From NCBI RefSeq assembly GCF_030271535.1, contig NZ_JASCXJ010000017.1, positions 1 through 64,000 of the forward strand: a stretch of DNA of 64,000 nucleotides, in the 5' to 3' direction. This document shows, piece by piece, positions 1 through 11,771 of this stretch. A program made the translations under genes and the position numbers. The notes beneath the pieces are model-generated. The model ran no database searches. It had not been told where the DNA came from and worked only from the letters and a program-made list of their open reading frames with translations. How positions within the stretch are numbered: the first letter of the stretch is position 1; each line of letters starts with the position of its first letter. The DNA is from Nocardiopsis sp. ATB16-24 (GTDB taxonomy: Bacteria > Actinomycetota > Actinomycetes > Streptosporangiales > Streptosporangiaceae).

Positions 1-1804
1 TCCGCGCGAGGGGCTGGGCGGGCGCGGGTTCGGGCCGGGGCTCGGCCGGAGCGGGTCGCGTCGGCTGCGGCGCCGCTACGTCCCAACCGGAGGGCTCGGC
101 GGGGCGCACGGGTTCGGGCCTGCGGGCGGGAGCGGCCGTGCCTCCGCCCGCGGCGGCGATGCGCACCTCCACCCCGAGCACCTGCTGGATGGCGGTGGCG
201 ACCACCTGGTCGCTGCCACTGTTGCCGAACCCCTTGGCGTCGTTGGGTCGGGCGAAGGCGAGCAGGACCGTGTTGCCCTCCACTCCGACCGGGCGGACGT
301 CGCTGCCGGTCAACACCATCCAGGTGAAGCGCCGGAGCCCCTTGACCGCCTCCAGGATCTGGTTCCAGGCGCCCTGCACCCGGCCCAGGTCCAGGGCCCC
401 TCCGGGCGCGGCCCCCGGGGCCGGGGCGGCGCTCCGCCGGGCCGGGACGTCCCAGCCCGCGGGTTCGGAGCGGTTCTCGGCCGGGGAGGGCTGGGACCGG
501 GGTGCCGGGGCCGGATCGGGCCGGACCGCCGGAGCCGGGGCTGCCTGGGCCCGCACCGGTTCGGACGGGGCCGCCGGAGAGGGCTGTGCGACCGGAGCGG
601 ACACGGTCGGGGCCGGGGCGACGGGGGGCGCGACCGCCCCGGAGGACACCCGGCGCTCCAACTGCTCCAGACGGGCCAGCAAGGCCGGGCCCCGTTCTCC
701 GTCGGTGCTCGGCAGCAGCACCCGCGCACACATGAGTTCCAGGACCAGTCGGGGCGCGGTGGCGCCGCGCATCTCGGTCAACCCCTGGTTGACGATGTCG
801 GCGGCGCGGGTGAGTTCGGCCGATCCCAGACGGGAGGCCTGTGCCCTCATCTGTTCCGCCGCCTCGGGAGCGACGTTGACCAGGCCCTTGTCCAGGGCGT
901 CGGGGACGGCGGAGAGGACGACCAGGTCGCGGAAGCGCTCCAGGAGGTCCGTGGCGAACCGACGCGGATCGTGTCCGCCCTCCACCACACGGTCGATCAG
1001 GCCGAACACCGCGGCACCGTCGCGCGCGCCGAGCGCGTCGACCATCTCACCGAGCAGGCTGGAGTCGGTGTAGCCCAGCAACGAGACGGCGCCCTCACGG
1101 GTGATGCCGCCCTCGTCCGAGCCGGCGATGAGCTGGTCCAGCACCGAGAGCGTGTCGCGCGCCGAACCCGCTCCCGCGCGTACGACCAACGGCAGGGCCG
1201 CCGGGTCGTAGGGGACGTCCTCCTGCTGGAGCAGGTCCTCCATGAGCTCCCTGAGGGTGCTCGGCGGGATGAGACGGAAGGGGTAGTGGTGGGTCCGCGA
1301 GCGGATCGTGCCGATGACCTTCTCCGGCTCGGTGGTCGCGAACACGAACTTCAGGTGCGGCGGGGGTTCCTCCACCAGTTTGAGCAGCGCGTTGAAACCC
1401 TCGCGGGTCACCATGTGCGCCTCGTCGATGATGTAGATCTTGTAGCGCGAGCTGACCGGGGAGAAGAAGGCGCGTTCGCGCAGGTCCCGGGCGTCGTCCA
1501 CACCACCGTGCGAGGCGGCGTCGATCTCGATGACGTCGATGCTGCCGCCGCCGTCGGGGGCCAGCGCCACACAGGAGTCACAGGTGCCGCACGGGTCCGG
1601 GGTAGGGCCTTCCGCGCAGTTGAGGGAGCGGGCCAGGATGCGGGCGCTGGTCGTCTTGCCGCAACCGCGCGGACCACTGAACAGATAGGCGTGGTTGATC
1701 CGTCCGCTGCGCAGCGCCTGGCGCAGCGGTTCCGTCACGTGGTCCTGCCCGCGCACCTCGCCGAACGTCGCGGGCCGGTACTTGCGGTACAGCGCGATGC
1801 TCAC
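1..1804 (-). CDS. dnaX: DNA polymerase III gamma/tau subunit, 3' end beyond the window
   Basis: Clamp-loader ATPase of the replisome; it loads the DnaN clamp and tethers the polymerase cores. The frame opens with a GTG giving VSIALYRKYRPATFGEV, the classic DnaX start, with GGGGAG just upstream. Walker A (GPRGCGKT), the zinc-binding cysteines around CDSC, the DEAH-type Walker B (IIDEAHM) and the SRC-like TIRSRTHHYPF follow in order. After about residue 390 the protein becomes an Ala/Pro-rich linker and then a tau-type C-terminal domain (WNQILEAVKGLRRFTWMVL). The C-terminus and stop lie left of base 1. The ffs RNA directly upstream on the same strand is the usual actinobacterial arrangement. 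Confidence 0.97.
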   Translation of the reverse strand, partial: MSIALYRKYRPATFGEVRGQDHVTEPLRQALRSGRINHAYLFSGPRGCGKTTSARILARSLNCAEGPTPDPCGTCDSCVALAPDGGGSIDVIEIDAASHGGVDDARDLRERAFFSPVSSRYKIYIIDEAHMVTREGFNALLKLVEEPPPHLKFVFATTEPEKVIGTIRSRTHHYPFRLIPPSTLRELMEDLLQQEDVPYDPAALPLVVRAGAGSARDTLSVLDQLIAGSDEGGITREGAVSLLGYTDSSLLGEMVDALGARDGAAVFGLIDRVVEGGHDPRRFATDLLERFRDLVVLSAVPDALDKGLVNVAPEAAEQMRAQASRLGSAELTRAADIVNQGLTEMRGATAPRLVLELMCARVLLPSTDGERGPALLARLEQLERRVSSGAVAPPVAPAPTVSAPVAQPSPAAPSEPVRAQAAPAPAVRPDPAPAPRSQPSPAENRSEPAGWDVPARRSAAPAPGAAPGGALDLGRVQGAWNQILEAVKGLRRFTWMVLTGSDVRPVGVEGNTVLLAFARPNDAKGFGNSGSDQVVATAIQQVLGVEVRIAAAGGGTAAPARRPEPVRPAEPSGWDVAAPQPTRPAPAEPRPEPAPAQPLAR

Positions 1805-1913
1805 GGTGTGATCACTCCCCTGGTCCCTGCCACGTGTCCATTCAACCCGCGGGTGGTGACAACTCGCGCCGGTTGGCATGGAACGGGAGGGGTTCGACCG
1901 GGCCGGAGAAAGA

Positions 1914-2010
1914 AAAGGACCCCCCGCGCACCCGCCAGAGCCTACTTATCCTTGCTGCCTTCCGGCCCTGGGGAGGTTCGTAGGGTGACGCCGCACGAGG
2001 GGTCTGCCCC
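1914..2010 (-). ncRNA. ffs: Small signal recognition particle RNA (4.5S/scRNA)
   Basis: Read on the minus strand, the segment contains the SRP RNA domain IV tetraloop region AGGGCCGGAAGGCAGCAAGG, followed by the actinobacterial CTCTGGCGGGTGCG and a closing G-run that pairs with the C-run at the 5' end. It ends in TCCTTTTC, which resembles a terminator tail. The RNA scaffolds Ffh for co-translational membrane targeting. Exact ends are estimated from the pairing. Location next to dnaX supports the call. Confidence 0.9.
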
Positions 2011-2186
2011 GAGTGTAGCCCAAGCGCGGACCGCTCGGGCAACCGTCCCCAAGGCACCCGGGAACACGTCCTTCCGCCACGGGACACCCGTGGCGGACGG
2101 GGAACGCATCGACGCTTCGGCGCGTCTCATACCGCGCACGTGGCCCTCGCCGGCCCGGGCGCAGCACATCCACACCCCCACGGATC

Positions 2187-3566
2187 ATGAACGGCATGAG
2201 CATGCTCGACCCCCTGGACTCCCCGGACGGCTCCTCCACGCGCCGCGACCTCATCGTGGACACCCTGGAGAACGCCTTCTCGGACCTGATGGCCGCCGAC
2301 CCGGCCGCCTTCCGCGTCAAGTTCCGCAAGATGGCGGCCAACCCGTTCGCCTTCTACCGGGGCAGCGCCGCGCTCTTCTACACCGACGTCTCCACCATGG
2401 ACGACCCCTGGGCCGACGACCGCACCTCGCGGGTGTGGATCCAGGGCGACCTGCACGCGGAGAACTTCGGGACCTACATGGACTCCACCGGCCGGCTGGT
2501 GTTCGACGTCAACGACTTCGACGAGGCCTACCTCGGCCACTTCACCTGGGACGTGCTCAGGTTCGTGGCCAGCATCGCCCTGATGGGCTGGCAGAAGGCC
2601 CTGTCCGACGAGGACATCAGCGCGCTCGTACCCCGCTACGTCGACGCCTACGTGTCCCAGGTGCGCGAGTTCGCGACGAGGGGCGGCGACTCGGAGTTCT
2701 CCCTCAAGCTGGACAACACCGACGGCACGGTGCACGACGTACTCCAGCGGGCCCGTCTCAACAGCCGCGCGGAGATGCTGCTGTCCATGACCACCCGCGA
2801 CGGGTACAGCCGCCGGTTCCGGGAGGGTCCCCGAGCGCGCCTTCTGGACGATGGCGAACGCGAGAAGGTCCTGGCCGCCTACGCCTCCTACCTGGAGACC
2901 ATCCCCGAGGACCAGCGCTTCGCCTCCCTGAGCTACGAGGTCAAGGACGTGGTGGGCAGCGGTGGCTTCGGGATCGGCTCGGCGGGCCTGCCCGCCTACA
3001 GCGTGCTCATCGAGGGCCAGTCGGAGGCGTGGGACAACGACGTCGTCCTGTCGGTGAAACAGGGCAACGTGGCCGCGCCCTCGCGGGTGGTGACCGACCG
3101 CGGGATCATGGCGTACTTCAAGCACCACGGCCACCGCACCGCCGTGTCCCAACGCGCGCTCCAGGCGCACGCCGACCCGCTGCTGGGGCACACCGAGATC
3201 GACGGTGTGGGCTTCGTGGTGAGCGAGGTCTCCCCCTACACCAACGACCTGGACTGGGACGGCCTGACCGAGCCCGGGCAGATCGCTCCGGTGCTGGACT
3301 ACCTGGGCCGCGCCACCGCCAAGGCGCACTGCGTGTCCGACTCGCACGCGGACGCCACCCTGGTCAGCGGCGAGACCGAGGAGGCGATCATGAAGGTGCT
3401 CGACGGCCACGAGGCGGAGTTCACCCGGTGGTGCGTGGGCTTCGCCCACCGGTACGCCGCCCAGGCGCGGGCGGACCACTCGTTGTTCGTGGACGCCTTC
3501 CGCAACAACGCCATCAGCGTCCGCAACAACGCCATCAGCGGTGTGAGGTCCAGTCACGGGTCCTGA
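2187..3566 (+). CDS. DUF2252 family protein
   Basis: A 459-residue protein that I recognise as DUF2252, a family distantly related to aminoglycoside phosphotransferase/kinase-like folds and with no settled function. Family hallmarks are visible: MAANPFAFYRGSAALFY near residue 50, WIQGDLHAENFGTY (a GDLHxxNFG catalytic-loop-like motif), VFDVNDFDEA (a DFD metal-site-like motif), and a late GRATAKAHCVSD. No strong Shine-Dalgarno precedes the ATG; a second ATG three codons later is possible. It stands alone between ffs and tRNA-Ser. A kinase-like role is inference from the motifs only. Confidence 0.85.
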   Translation: MNGMSMLDPLDSPDGSSTRRDLIVDTLENAFSDLMAADPAAFRVKFRKMAANPFAFYRGSAALFYTDVSTMDDPWADDRTSRVWIQGDLHAENFGTYMDSTGRLVFDVNDFDEAYLGHFTWDVLRFVASIALMGWQKALSDEDISALVPRYVDAYVSQVREFATRGGDSEFSLKLDNTDGTVHDVLQRARLNSRAEMLLSMTTRDGYSRRFREGPRARLLDDGEREKVLAAYASYLETIPEDQRFASLSYEVKDVVGSGGFGIGSAGLPAYSVLIEGQSEAWDNDVVLSVKQGNVAAPSRVVTDRGIMAYFKHHGHRTAVSQRALQAHADPLLGHTEIDGVGFVVSEVSPYTNDLDWDGLTEPGQIAPVLDYLGRATAKAHCVSDSHADATLVSGETEEAIMKVLDGHEAEFTRWCVGFAHRYAAQARADHSLFVDAFRNNAISVRNNAISGVRSSHGS

Positions 3567-3624
3567 ACCATGGCCGGTACGCGACCGTTCGAAGCACCCC
3601 TCGACGGCGTGTAGAGTTATCGGC

Positions 3625-6029
<2,405 letters not shown>

Positions 6030-6118
6030 CGGTGGGAAAAGGGCAAGCACGGTTCAAGGATCCGTACCGGTCGGTCACCCACGAGTGACATCCGGCTGCG
6101 CGGGGTAGCCGCATCAGC

Positions 6119-6976
6119 ATGAGACTCGGTGAAGACATCCGCACCATCGAACGGGAAGAGCGCCTTGACCCCGCGGTCTCCCGGCTGAAGCGCCTGGCCG
6201 AACGCATCCCGAAGGGCACGGTCCGCGACGTGCTCCACGGGGTGCAGCTGGGGCATCCCCTGCATCCGATCCTGGTGCAGATGCCCATCGGCACGTGGAT
6301 GGCGGCGGTCCTGCTGGACATGCTTCCGGGGGACCACCGCCGCAGCGCGCACACACTGGTCAACGTCGGGCTGCTCGCCGCCCTGCCCGCGGCGGTGAGC
6401 GGCCTGGCGGACTGGTCGCAGCAGCACGAGAGGCAGCAGCGCGTGGGCGTGGTGCACGCGGCGACCAACGGCGTGGGGTCCGTGCTCTTCGGCGCCTCCT
6501 CGGTGGCCCGGGCGCGCGGACGCCAGGGATGGGGGAAGTTCCTGGCCCTGGCCGGCATGGGCGTCGTCGGGCTGAGCGGCTCCCTGGGCGGGCACATCGC
6601 CTACTATCGCGCGGGCGGCGCCAACAGCGCCGACCACCTCGCCGACCTGGTGCCCGACGGTTCGCACGACATCGGTCCGTTGAACGGGTTCCCCGACGGG
6701 GGGCTCGGCGGGGCCGAGGTGAACGGCGTCCCCGTCGTGGTGGCGCGGACCGGCGACTCGGTGAACGCGTTGTTGGGCACGTGCCCCCACATGGGCGCCC
6801 CTCTGGCCGACGGCGAACGGGTGGACGGGTGCGTCCGCTGCCCCTGGCACGGCAGCGAGTTCCGTCTGGAGGACGGAACGGTCGTCCACGGGCCCGCGAC
6901 CGCGGCGCTGGAGCCCTTGGAGTCCTCGGTCGTGAACGGCCGGGTGATGGTCCGCCTGCGCAGGCCCGAGGAGTAG
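6119..6976 (+). CDS. Membrane protein with DUF2231 and a C-terminal Rieske domain
   Basis: A 285-residue fusion. Residues about 40-160 form a DUF2231-type membrane domain (GHPLHPILVQMPIGTW, then hydrophobic segments around LLAALPAAVSGLADW and FLALAGMGVVGLSG). Residues about 185-285 form a Rieske 2Fe-2S domain with ligands in CPHMGAPL and CPWHGSEF. Rieske clusters carry single electrons, so a membrane redox role is likely, but no partner oxidoreductase is adjacent and the substrate is unknown. The gene lies 89 bp after the FadH-like gene and may be co-transcribed with it. ATG is preceded only by a weak ribosome site. Confidence 0.88.
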   Translation: MRLGEDIRTIEREERLDPAVSRLKRLAERIPKGTVRDVLHGVQLGHPLHPILVQMPIGTWMAAVLLDMLPGDHRRSAHTLVNVGLLAALPAAVSGLADWSQQHERQQRVGVVHAATNGVGSVLFGASSVARARGRQGWGKFLALAGMGVVGLSGSLGGHIAYYRAGGANSADHLADLVPDGSHDIGPLNGFPDGGLGGAEVNGVPVVVARTGDSVNALLGTCPHMGAPLADGERVDGCVRCPWHGSEFRLEDGTVVHGPATAALEPLESSVVNGRVMVRLRRPEE

Positions 6977-7011
6977 GACGGGGCTCGCGCCTTTCCGTTC
7001 CCGACGAACCC

Positions 7012-7046
7012 GCCCCCAGTGCCGCTTGCGATGGCCCACTGGGGGC
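7012..7046 (+). terminator. Hairpin terminator after the Rieske gene
   Basis: A ten-base-pair stem, GCCCCCAGTG pairing with CACTGGGGGC, separated by 15 nt. It lacks a U-tract, as is common in high-GC actinomycetes. Confidence 0.6.
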
Positions 7047-7126
7047 ACCGTCGTGCGAGGGGGCCTTCCGGGCGCGCGTCCGGCGCACGCCCGGCCCTGG
7101 GGCCGGTGACTTCCTAGAATGCGCTC

Positions 7127-7663
7127 ATGTCCCTGCCCCACGCGATTTTGACCGCCCTGTTGGAGAAGCCGTCCTCCGGTCTGGAGTTGGCCCGGCGGTT
7201 CGACCGCTCGATCGGCTACTTCTGGTCGGCCAGCCACCAGCAGATCTACCGAGAACTGGGCAAGCTGGAGCGGGGGAAGCTGATCCGGGCCCTGCCGGCG
7301 GAGGTCCCCACGCGCGGCCGACGCAAGGAGTACGAGGTGCTGCCCGCCGGCCGCGAGGAGCTGGAACGATGGGTGGACACGCCCGAGGACCCCAAGACCG
7401 CCCGAGACCCGTTGCCACTGCGGTTGCGCGCGGCCGGGGTGGTCGGTGTGCGCGGCCTGGTGTCGGAACTGCGCCGCCACCGCGACCTGCATCTGTCGCG
7501 GTTGGAGGAGTACCGGGCCTTCGAGCGGCGCGACTATCCGGACGGGCCCAAGAACGAGCGTGAGCGGATTCAGCGCCTGGTGCTGCTCGGCGGCATCGAC
7601 GTGGAGGCCGGATGGGTGTCGTGGCTGACCCGAGCCATCGAGGAGCTCGAAGAGGCCCGGTGA
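7127..7663 (+). CDS. PadR family transcriptional regulator
   Basis: A 178-residue protein with an N-terminal PadR winged helix: MSLPHAILTALLEKPSSG, then the recognition region ASHQQIYRELGKLERGKLI and the wing RRKEYEVLPAGREEL. The C-terminal half is the usual helical dimerisation domain (LVSELRRHRDLHLSRLEEY). PadR proteins repress genes in response to small aromatic molecules or drugs. No obvious drug pump is next to it; its convergent neighbour is the ROK regulator 130 bp away. The ligand is unknown. Confidence 0.92.
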   Translation: MSLPHAILTALLEKPSSGLELARRFDRSIGYFWSASHQQIYRELGKLERGKLIRALPAEVPTRGRRKEYEVLPAGREELERWVDTPEDPKTARDPLPLRLRAAGVVGVRGLVSELRRHRDLHLSRLEEYRAFERRDYPDGPKNERERIQRLVLLGGIDVEAGWVSWLTRAIEELEEAR

Positions 7664-7792
7664 GCGGGCGGGGCCCTGGCCCCGGCCGCGCGGGTCGTCC
7701 CGGCCGCGCGCCGTCGGCGATCCGGTCGACGCACCACAGGCGCGTCGGTTCGGCGCCTTGCGACCCTCACCCGCGAGCCGGGGCGATCCTGC

Positions 7793-9037
7793 TCAGCGCC
7801 GGACCGCCCCGGCCTCCGACAGGTTCGCCGGCAGCCGGAGCCCGGGACGCAGCGGCACCAACTGTGACCGCAGGACCATGGTGGCCGCGCCGATGGCGGG
7901 CGCGGTCGCCGCGGAGGTGGACAGACGCACCTCCACGGCGTGGGTGGCGCGGGCGAAGAAGGCCCGGTCCAACTCCTCCCGGATGACCGGCAGGTAGATC
8001 GACCCGGCCACGGCCAGGCTCGGCCCGGTCAGCACCAACAGGTCCAGGTCCATGACATTGGCCAGGTTGCGCACCGCCACGGCCAGGTAGCGGGCGGAGC
8101 GGTCCAGCAACGAGCGTGCGGTGGGCTCTCCCCGGCGGGCCGCGCGCACCACGGCGGCGAACTCCGCCGCCACCGACGACCGACCGCCCTCGCGGACCAG
8201 ACCGGCGTCGCGCGCGAGCCGCGCGTCCTCCCGGGCCGCGGCCACGACGGCGGCGGGGCCGGCGATCGCCTCGACGCATCCTCGCCCGCCGCACCAGCAC
8301 AATGGCCCGTCCACGTCCAGGCACACGTGCCCGATCTCCCCGGCGTTCCCACTGGCCCCGTCATGGGGCACACCGTTGACCAACACTCCGGCGCCCACGC
8401 CGGTGCCCATGTACACGGCGGCGAAGATCGACGAGCCGCCGACCACCCCGGACCAGTACTCGCCGAGGGCTGCGGCGGTCGCGTCGTTGCCCGAGACCAC
8501 GGGCAGGTCGACGGCGCTCCTCAGTTCCTCCACCATCGGATAGCCCGCCCAGTGGCGCAGTGAGGGCTGTCGTCGCAGGTCGCCGGTCGGCGTCACCAGG
8601 CCCACGCCGACCACCCTCCCGCGTTCGACCCCGGCGCCCTCCACGAGCGCGTCCACCTGCCGGGACATGCGGGCGGTGATCTCGGCGGGGTCCTCGTCCC
8701 TGACCCCGGTGCGGGTCAGGCGGGACACGACGGCGCCGGTGAGGTCGGTGAGCACATAGGTGATGCCGACGGGATCGATGTGCACTCCGACGGCGTACCG
8801 GGCCTCCTGGGCGAGCCGGAGCAGCACGCGGGGTTTGCCTCCGGTGGACTCGGCGCGACCGACCTCCCGGACCAGACCGTCGTCGATGAGCCCGCGGACG
8901 ACGGTGGAGATCGTGGCCCCGGTGAAGCCGGTGGCCTCCACCAGTCCGACGCGGCTGATCGTGCCCGCGGCACGGATGACGTCGAGGACCGCCGCCCTGC
9001 TCGTCGTGTGCGGAATGGCCCGTGCCGAACCGCCCAA
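7793..9037 (-). CDS. ROK family transcriptional repressor of the mannosidase locus
   Basis: About 414 residues: an N-terminal winged helix (SRAAVLDVIRAAGTISRVGL, then FTGATISTVVRGLIDDGLV) and a ROK sugar-kinase-like domain with the zinc motif CWCGGRGCVE and the phosphate-loop-like YMGTGVGAGVL. I chose the TTG at 9037 because GGAGG sits 5-6 nt before it; GTG codons at 9043 and 9049 are alternatives, and the frame is open much further upstream. Divergent transcription from the beta-mannosidase gene and an inverted repeat over the shared promoter suggest that it represses that gene and is relieved by a mannose-type sugar. The ligand is inferred. Confidence 0.9.
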   Translation of the reverse strand: MGGSARAIPHTTSRAAVLDVIRAAGTISRVGLVEATGFTGATISTVVRGLIDDGLVREVGRAESTGGKPRVLLRLAQEARYAVGVHIDPVGITYVLTDLTGAVVSRLTRTGVRDEDPAEITARMSRQVDALVEGAGVERGRVVGVGLVTPTGDLRRQPSLRHWAGYPMVEELRSAVDLPVVSGNDATAAALGEYWSGVVGGSSIFAAVYMGTGVGAGVLVNGVPHDGASGNAGEIGHVCLDVDGPLCWCGGRGCVEAIAGPAAVVAAAREDARLARDAGLVREGGRSSVAAEFAAVVRAARRGEPTARSLLDRSARYLAVAVRNLANVMDLDLLVLTGPSLAVAGSIYLPVIREELDRAFFARATHAVEVRLSTSAATAPAIGAATMVLRSQLVPLRPGLRLPANLSEAGAVRR

Positions 9038-9183
9038 TGCCACCTCCACCGCTCGCCATGGCGTGGTCCGCGAAGCCCCCGCCGTACACGTCGTACGACC
9101 GGAAGGGCGCGTATCAGCGTACCGTCGCCCCCTCGGCGCGGGACGCGTGCCTCGGCCGGATCCGGACACCTTCGCCACAGGCG

Positions 9184-9212
9184 TTGACTTACTTTGTTCA
9201 CTGAAGTAAGAA
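9184..9212 (+). promoter_or_regulatory. Promoter and overlapping operator of the beta-mannosidase operon
   Basis: A sigma-70-like promoter, TTGACT, 17 bp, then TAAGAA. An inverted repeat CTTACTT (9188-9194) and AAGTAAG (9204-9210) spans the spacer and -10. This is the layout expected for repression by the divergent ROK protein. It is a notably AT-rich patch in a GC-rich intergenic region. Confidence 0.7.
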
Positions 9213-9302
9213 TCCAGAGCACGGCCGGACCGCACGACGAGCGGGCCCGCACACGAAAGAACCCCCGAGCGTCCCCCGACCCCGATTCCGGAGAAACCGA
9301 AG

Positions 9303-11771
9303 ATGAACCGCCGGACCCTTCACGACGGATGGCGTCTGTCCGCCACGAGCGGACCCGTCCCCGAACACATCGCGGGTCGCTCCGTCCCCGCCCAGGTCCC
9401 CGGAAGCACCCACCTGGACCTGCTGGCCGCCGGGCTGATCCCCGAGCCCTACATGGACACCAACGAGAACGAACTGGCCTGGATGCACCGCGTCCACTGG
9501 CGGTACTCCCTCACCTTCGAGGCCCAGGCCTCCGCCCCCGACGAGCGTGTCGACCTGGCCTTCGACGGCCTGGACACGGTCGCGACCGTGGAGCTCAACG
9601 GCACCGAACTCGGCACCACCGCCAACATGCACCGGTCCCACCGCTTCGACGTGCGCGACGCACTGCGCACCGGCACCAACGAACTCGTGGTCTCCTTCCG
9701 TTCCGCGCTGGAGTACGCCGAGGAGATGCGTGAGCGCCTCGGCGCCCGCCCGCACGTCAACACCCACCCGTACAACATGGTCCGCAAGATGGCCTGCTCC
9801 TTCGGGTGGGACTGGGGCCCCGACCTCCAGACCGCCGGGATCTGGAAACCCGTGCGCCTGGAACGCTGGCGGACCGCGCGCCTGGCACGGACGCGCACCC
9901 TGGTCACCGTCGGGGAGGACGGCACCGGCAGGGTCGAGGTGCACGCCGACGTCGAGCGCGCGGGAGAGGGTGCGGCCCTGTCCCTCACCGCCGAGGTCGC
10001 CGGTCACCGGGCCACCGCCAAGGTGGCGCCCGGATCCGACGGCGGCACGGTCGTCGTCGAGGTGCCCGACGCCCGCCTGTGGTGGCCGGTCGGTCACGGT
10101 GACCAGCCCCTGTACGACCTGCACGTCGCCCTGACCACGGGCGGTGGGGACGAGCCGCTGGACTCCGTGAACCGCCGCGTCGGCTTCCGCACCATCACCG
10201 TGGACACCGAACCCGACGAGCACGGCACCCCCTTCACCGTCGTGGTCAACGGCAAGCCGATCTTCGTCAAGGGGGCCAACTGGATCCCCGACGACCACTT
10301 CCTCACCCGCATCACGCGCGAGCGCCTGGCCAGACGCGTCGACCAGGCCGTGGGCGCGCACATGAACATGCTGCGCGTGTGGGGCGGCGGCGTCTACGAA
10401 AGCGAGGACTTCTACGACCTCTGTGACGAGCGCGGTGTCCTGGTGTGGCAGGACTTCCTCCTCGCCTGCGCCTCCTATCCCGAGGAGGAACCGTTCTGGA
10501 GCGAGTTCGAGGCCGAGGCCAGGGAGAACGTCGCGCGCCTGAGCTCCCACGCCTCTCTCGCCCTGTGGAACGGGGGGAACGAGAACCTCTGGGGCTACAT
10601 GGACTGGGGGTGGCGGGAACAGTTGGGGGACCGTACCTGGGGTCACGGCTACTACACCGACCTCTTCCCCCGGATCGTCGCCGAACTGGACCCCACCCGG
10701 TTCTACGCCGACGGCAGCCCCTACACACCGAGGTTCGCCCCGGAGGAGGTCCACCCCAACGACGAGGCCCACGGCACCCGACACGAATGGGACGTGTGGA
10801 ACCGGACCGACTACCGGGCCTACCAGGACCACGTGCCCCGGTTCTGCTCCGAGTTCGGCTTCCAGGGCCCGCCGACCTGGGCCACCCTCACCGACTGGGT
10901 GCACGACGAGCCGCTCAGCCCCACCGGAGCCGCCTTCCTGCTGCACCAGAAGGCCGAGGACGGCAACGGCAAGCTCGAACGCGGCATGACCGCCCACCTG
11001 CCCACGCCTCACACCTTCGAGGACTGGCACTGGGCCGCCCAACTCAACCAGGCCCGCGCCGTCGCGTTCGGAGTCGAGCACTTCCGTTCCTGGTGGCCGC
11101 GGACCGCCGGTTCCCTGGTCTGGCAGATCAACGACTGCTGGCCGGTCACCTCCTGGGCCGCCGTGGACGGCGACGAGCGCCCCAAGCCGCTCTGGTACGG
11201 CCTGCGCCGCGCCCACGCCCCGCGTCTGCTCACCGTGCAGCCCCGGGACGGACGCCTGGTCCTGGTCGCCGTCAACGACACCGACGAGGCCTGGTCCGCG
11301 TCGGTGCGCGCCGAACGCCGGACCTTCGGGGGCGAGGTGCTGCACACCGAGGAGAGGGAACTGTCCGTACCCGCCCGTTCCGTCACGGAGGTCGAGCCGA
11401 CGCGGGAGCTGTTCGCGGCCCGCGACACCAGGCGGGAGCTGCTCGTGGCCACGGCGGGGGACGTCCGCGTCGTACGGCCCTTCCGGGAGGACGTGCACCT
11501 GGCCTACGACCCCGACCCGCTGACCGCGGTCGCCACGCCCGTGGAGGGCGGATACCAGGTGCGGGTGCGCGCCACCTCCTTCGCCAGGGACGTCAGCGTG
11601 CTGGCCGACCGGGTGGCCCCCGACGCCGAGGTGGACGACATGCTCGTGGACCTGCCGGCCGGGGAGGAGCACACCTTCATGGTGCGGACCGCGCGGAAGG
11701 TGGACCCGGCCGAGCTGACCTCTGCTTCCGTCCTGCGCTCGGCCAACTCCCTGCACGCCCGGCGGTCCTGA
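9303..11771 (+). CDS. Beta-mannosidase, glycoside hydrolase family 2
   Basis: An 822-residue GH2 enzyme that should hydrolyse terminal beta-D-mannose residues from manno-oligosaccharides. The N-terminal jelly roll begins LHDGWRLSATSGPVP. The sandwich and TIM-barrel domains follow, with GANWIPDDHF, the acid/base motif LWNGGNENLWG (Glu of NEN) and the nucleophile motif FCSEFGFQGPP (Glu of SEFGF), both typical of beta-mannosidases rather than beta-galactosidases. No signal peptide is seen, so it acts on imported oligosaccharides in the cytoplasm. The stop overlaps the start of the next gene (TGATG), implying translational coupling. Confidence 0.93.
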   Translation: MNRRTLHDGWRLSATSGPVPEHIAGRSVPAQVPGSTHLDLLAAGLIPEPYMDTNENELAWMHRVHWRYSLTFEAQASAPDERVDLAFDGLDTVATVELNGTELGTTANMHRSHRFDVRDALRTGTNELVVSFRSALEYAEEMRERLGARPHVNTHPYNMVRKMACSFGWDWGPDLQTAGIWKPVRLERWRTARLARTRTLVTVGEDGTGRVEVHADVERAGEGAALSLTAEVAGHRATAKVAPGSDGGTVVVEVPDARLWWPVGHGDQPLYDLHVALTTGGGDEPLDSVNRRVGFRTITVDTEPDEHGTPFTVVVNGKPIFVKGANWIPDDHFLTRITRERLARRVDQAVGAHMNMLRVWGGGVYESEDFYDLCDERGVLVWQDFLLACASYPEEEPFWSEFEAEARENVARLSSHASLALWNGGNENLWGYMDWGWREQLGDRTWGHGYYTDLFPRIVAELDPTRFYADGSPYTPRFAPEEVHPNDEAHGTRHEWDVWNRTDYRAYQDHVPRFCSEFGFQGPPTWATLTDWVHDEPLSPTGAAFLLHQKAEDGNGKLERGMTAHLPTPHTFEDWHWAAQLNQARAVAFGVEHFRSWWPRTAGSLVWQINDCWPVTSWAAVDGDERPKPLWYGLRRAHAPRLLTVQPRDGRLVLVAVNDTDEAWSASVRAERRTFGGEVLHTEERELSVPARSVTEVEPTRELFAARDTRRELLVATAGDVRVVRPFREDVHLAYDPDPLTAVATPVEGGYQVRVRATSFARDVSVLADRVAPDAEVDDMLVDLPAGEEHTFMVRTARKVDPAELTSASVLRSANSLHARRS

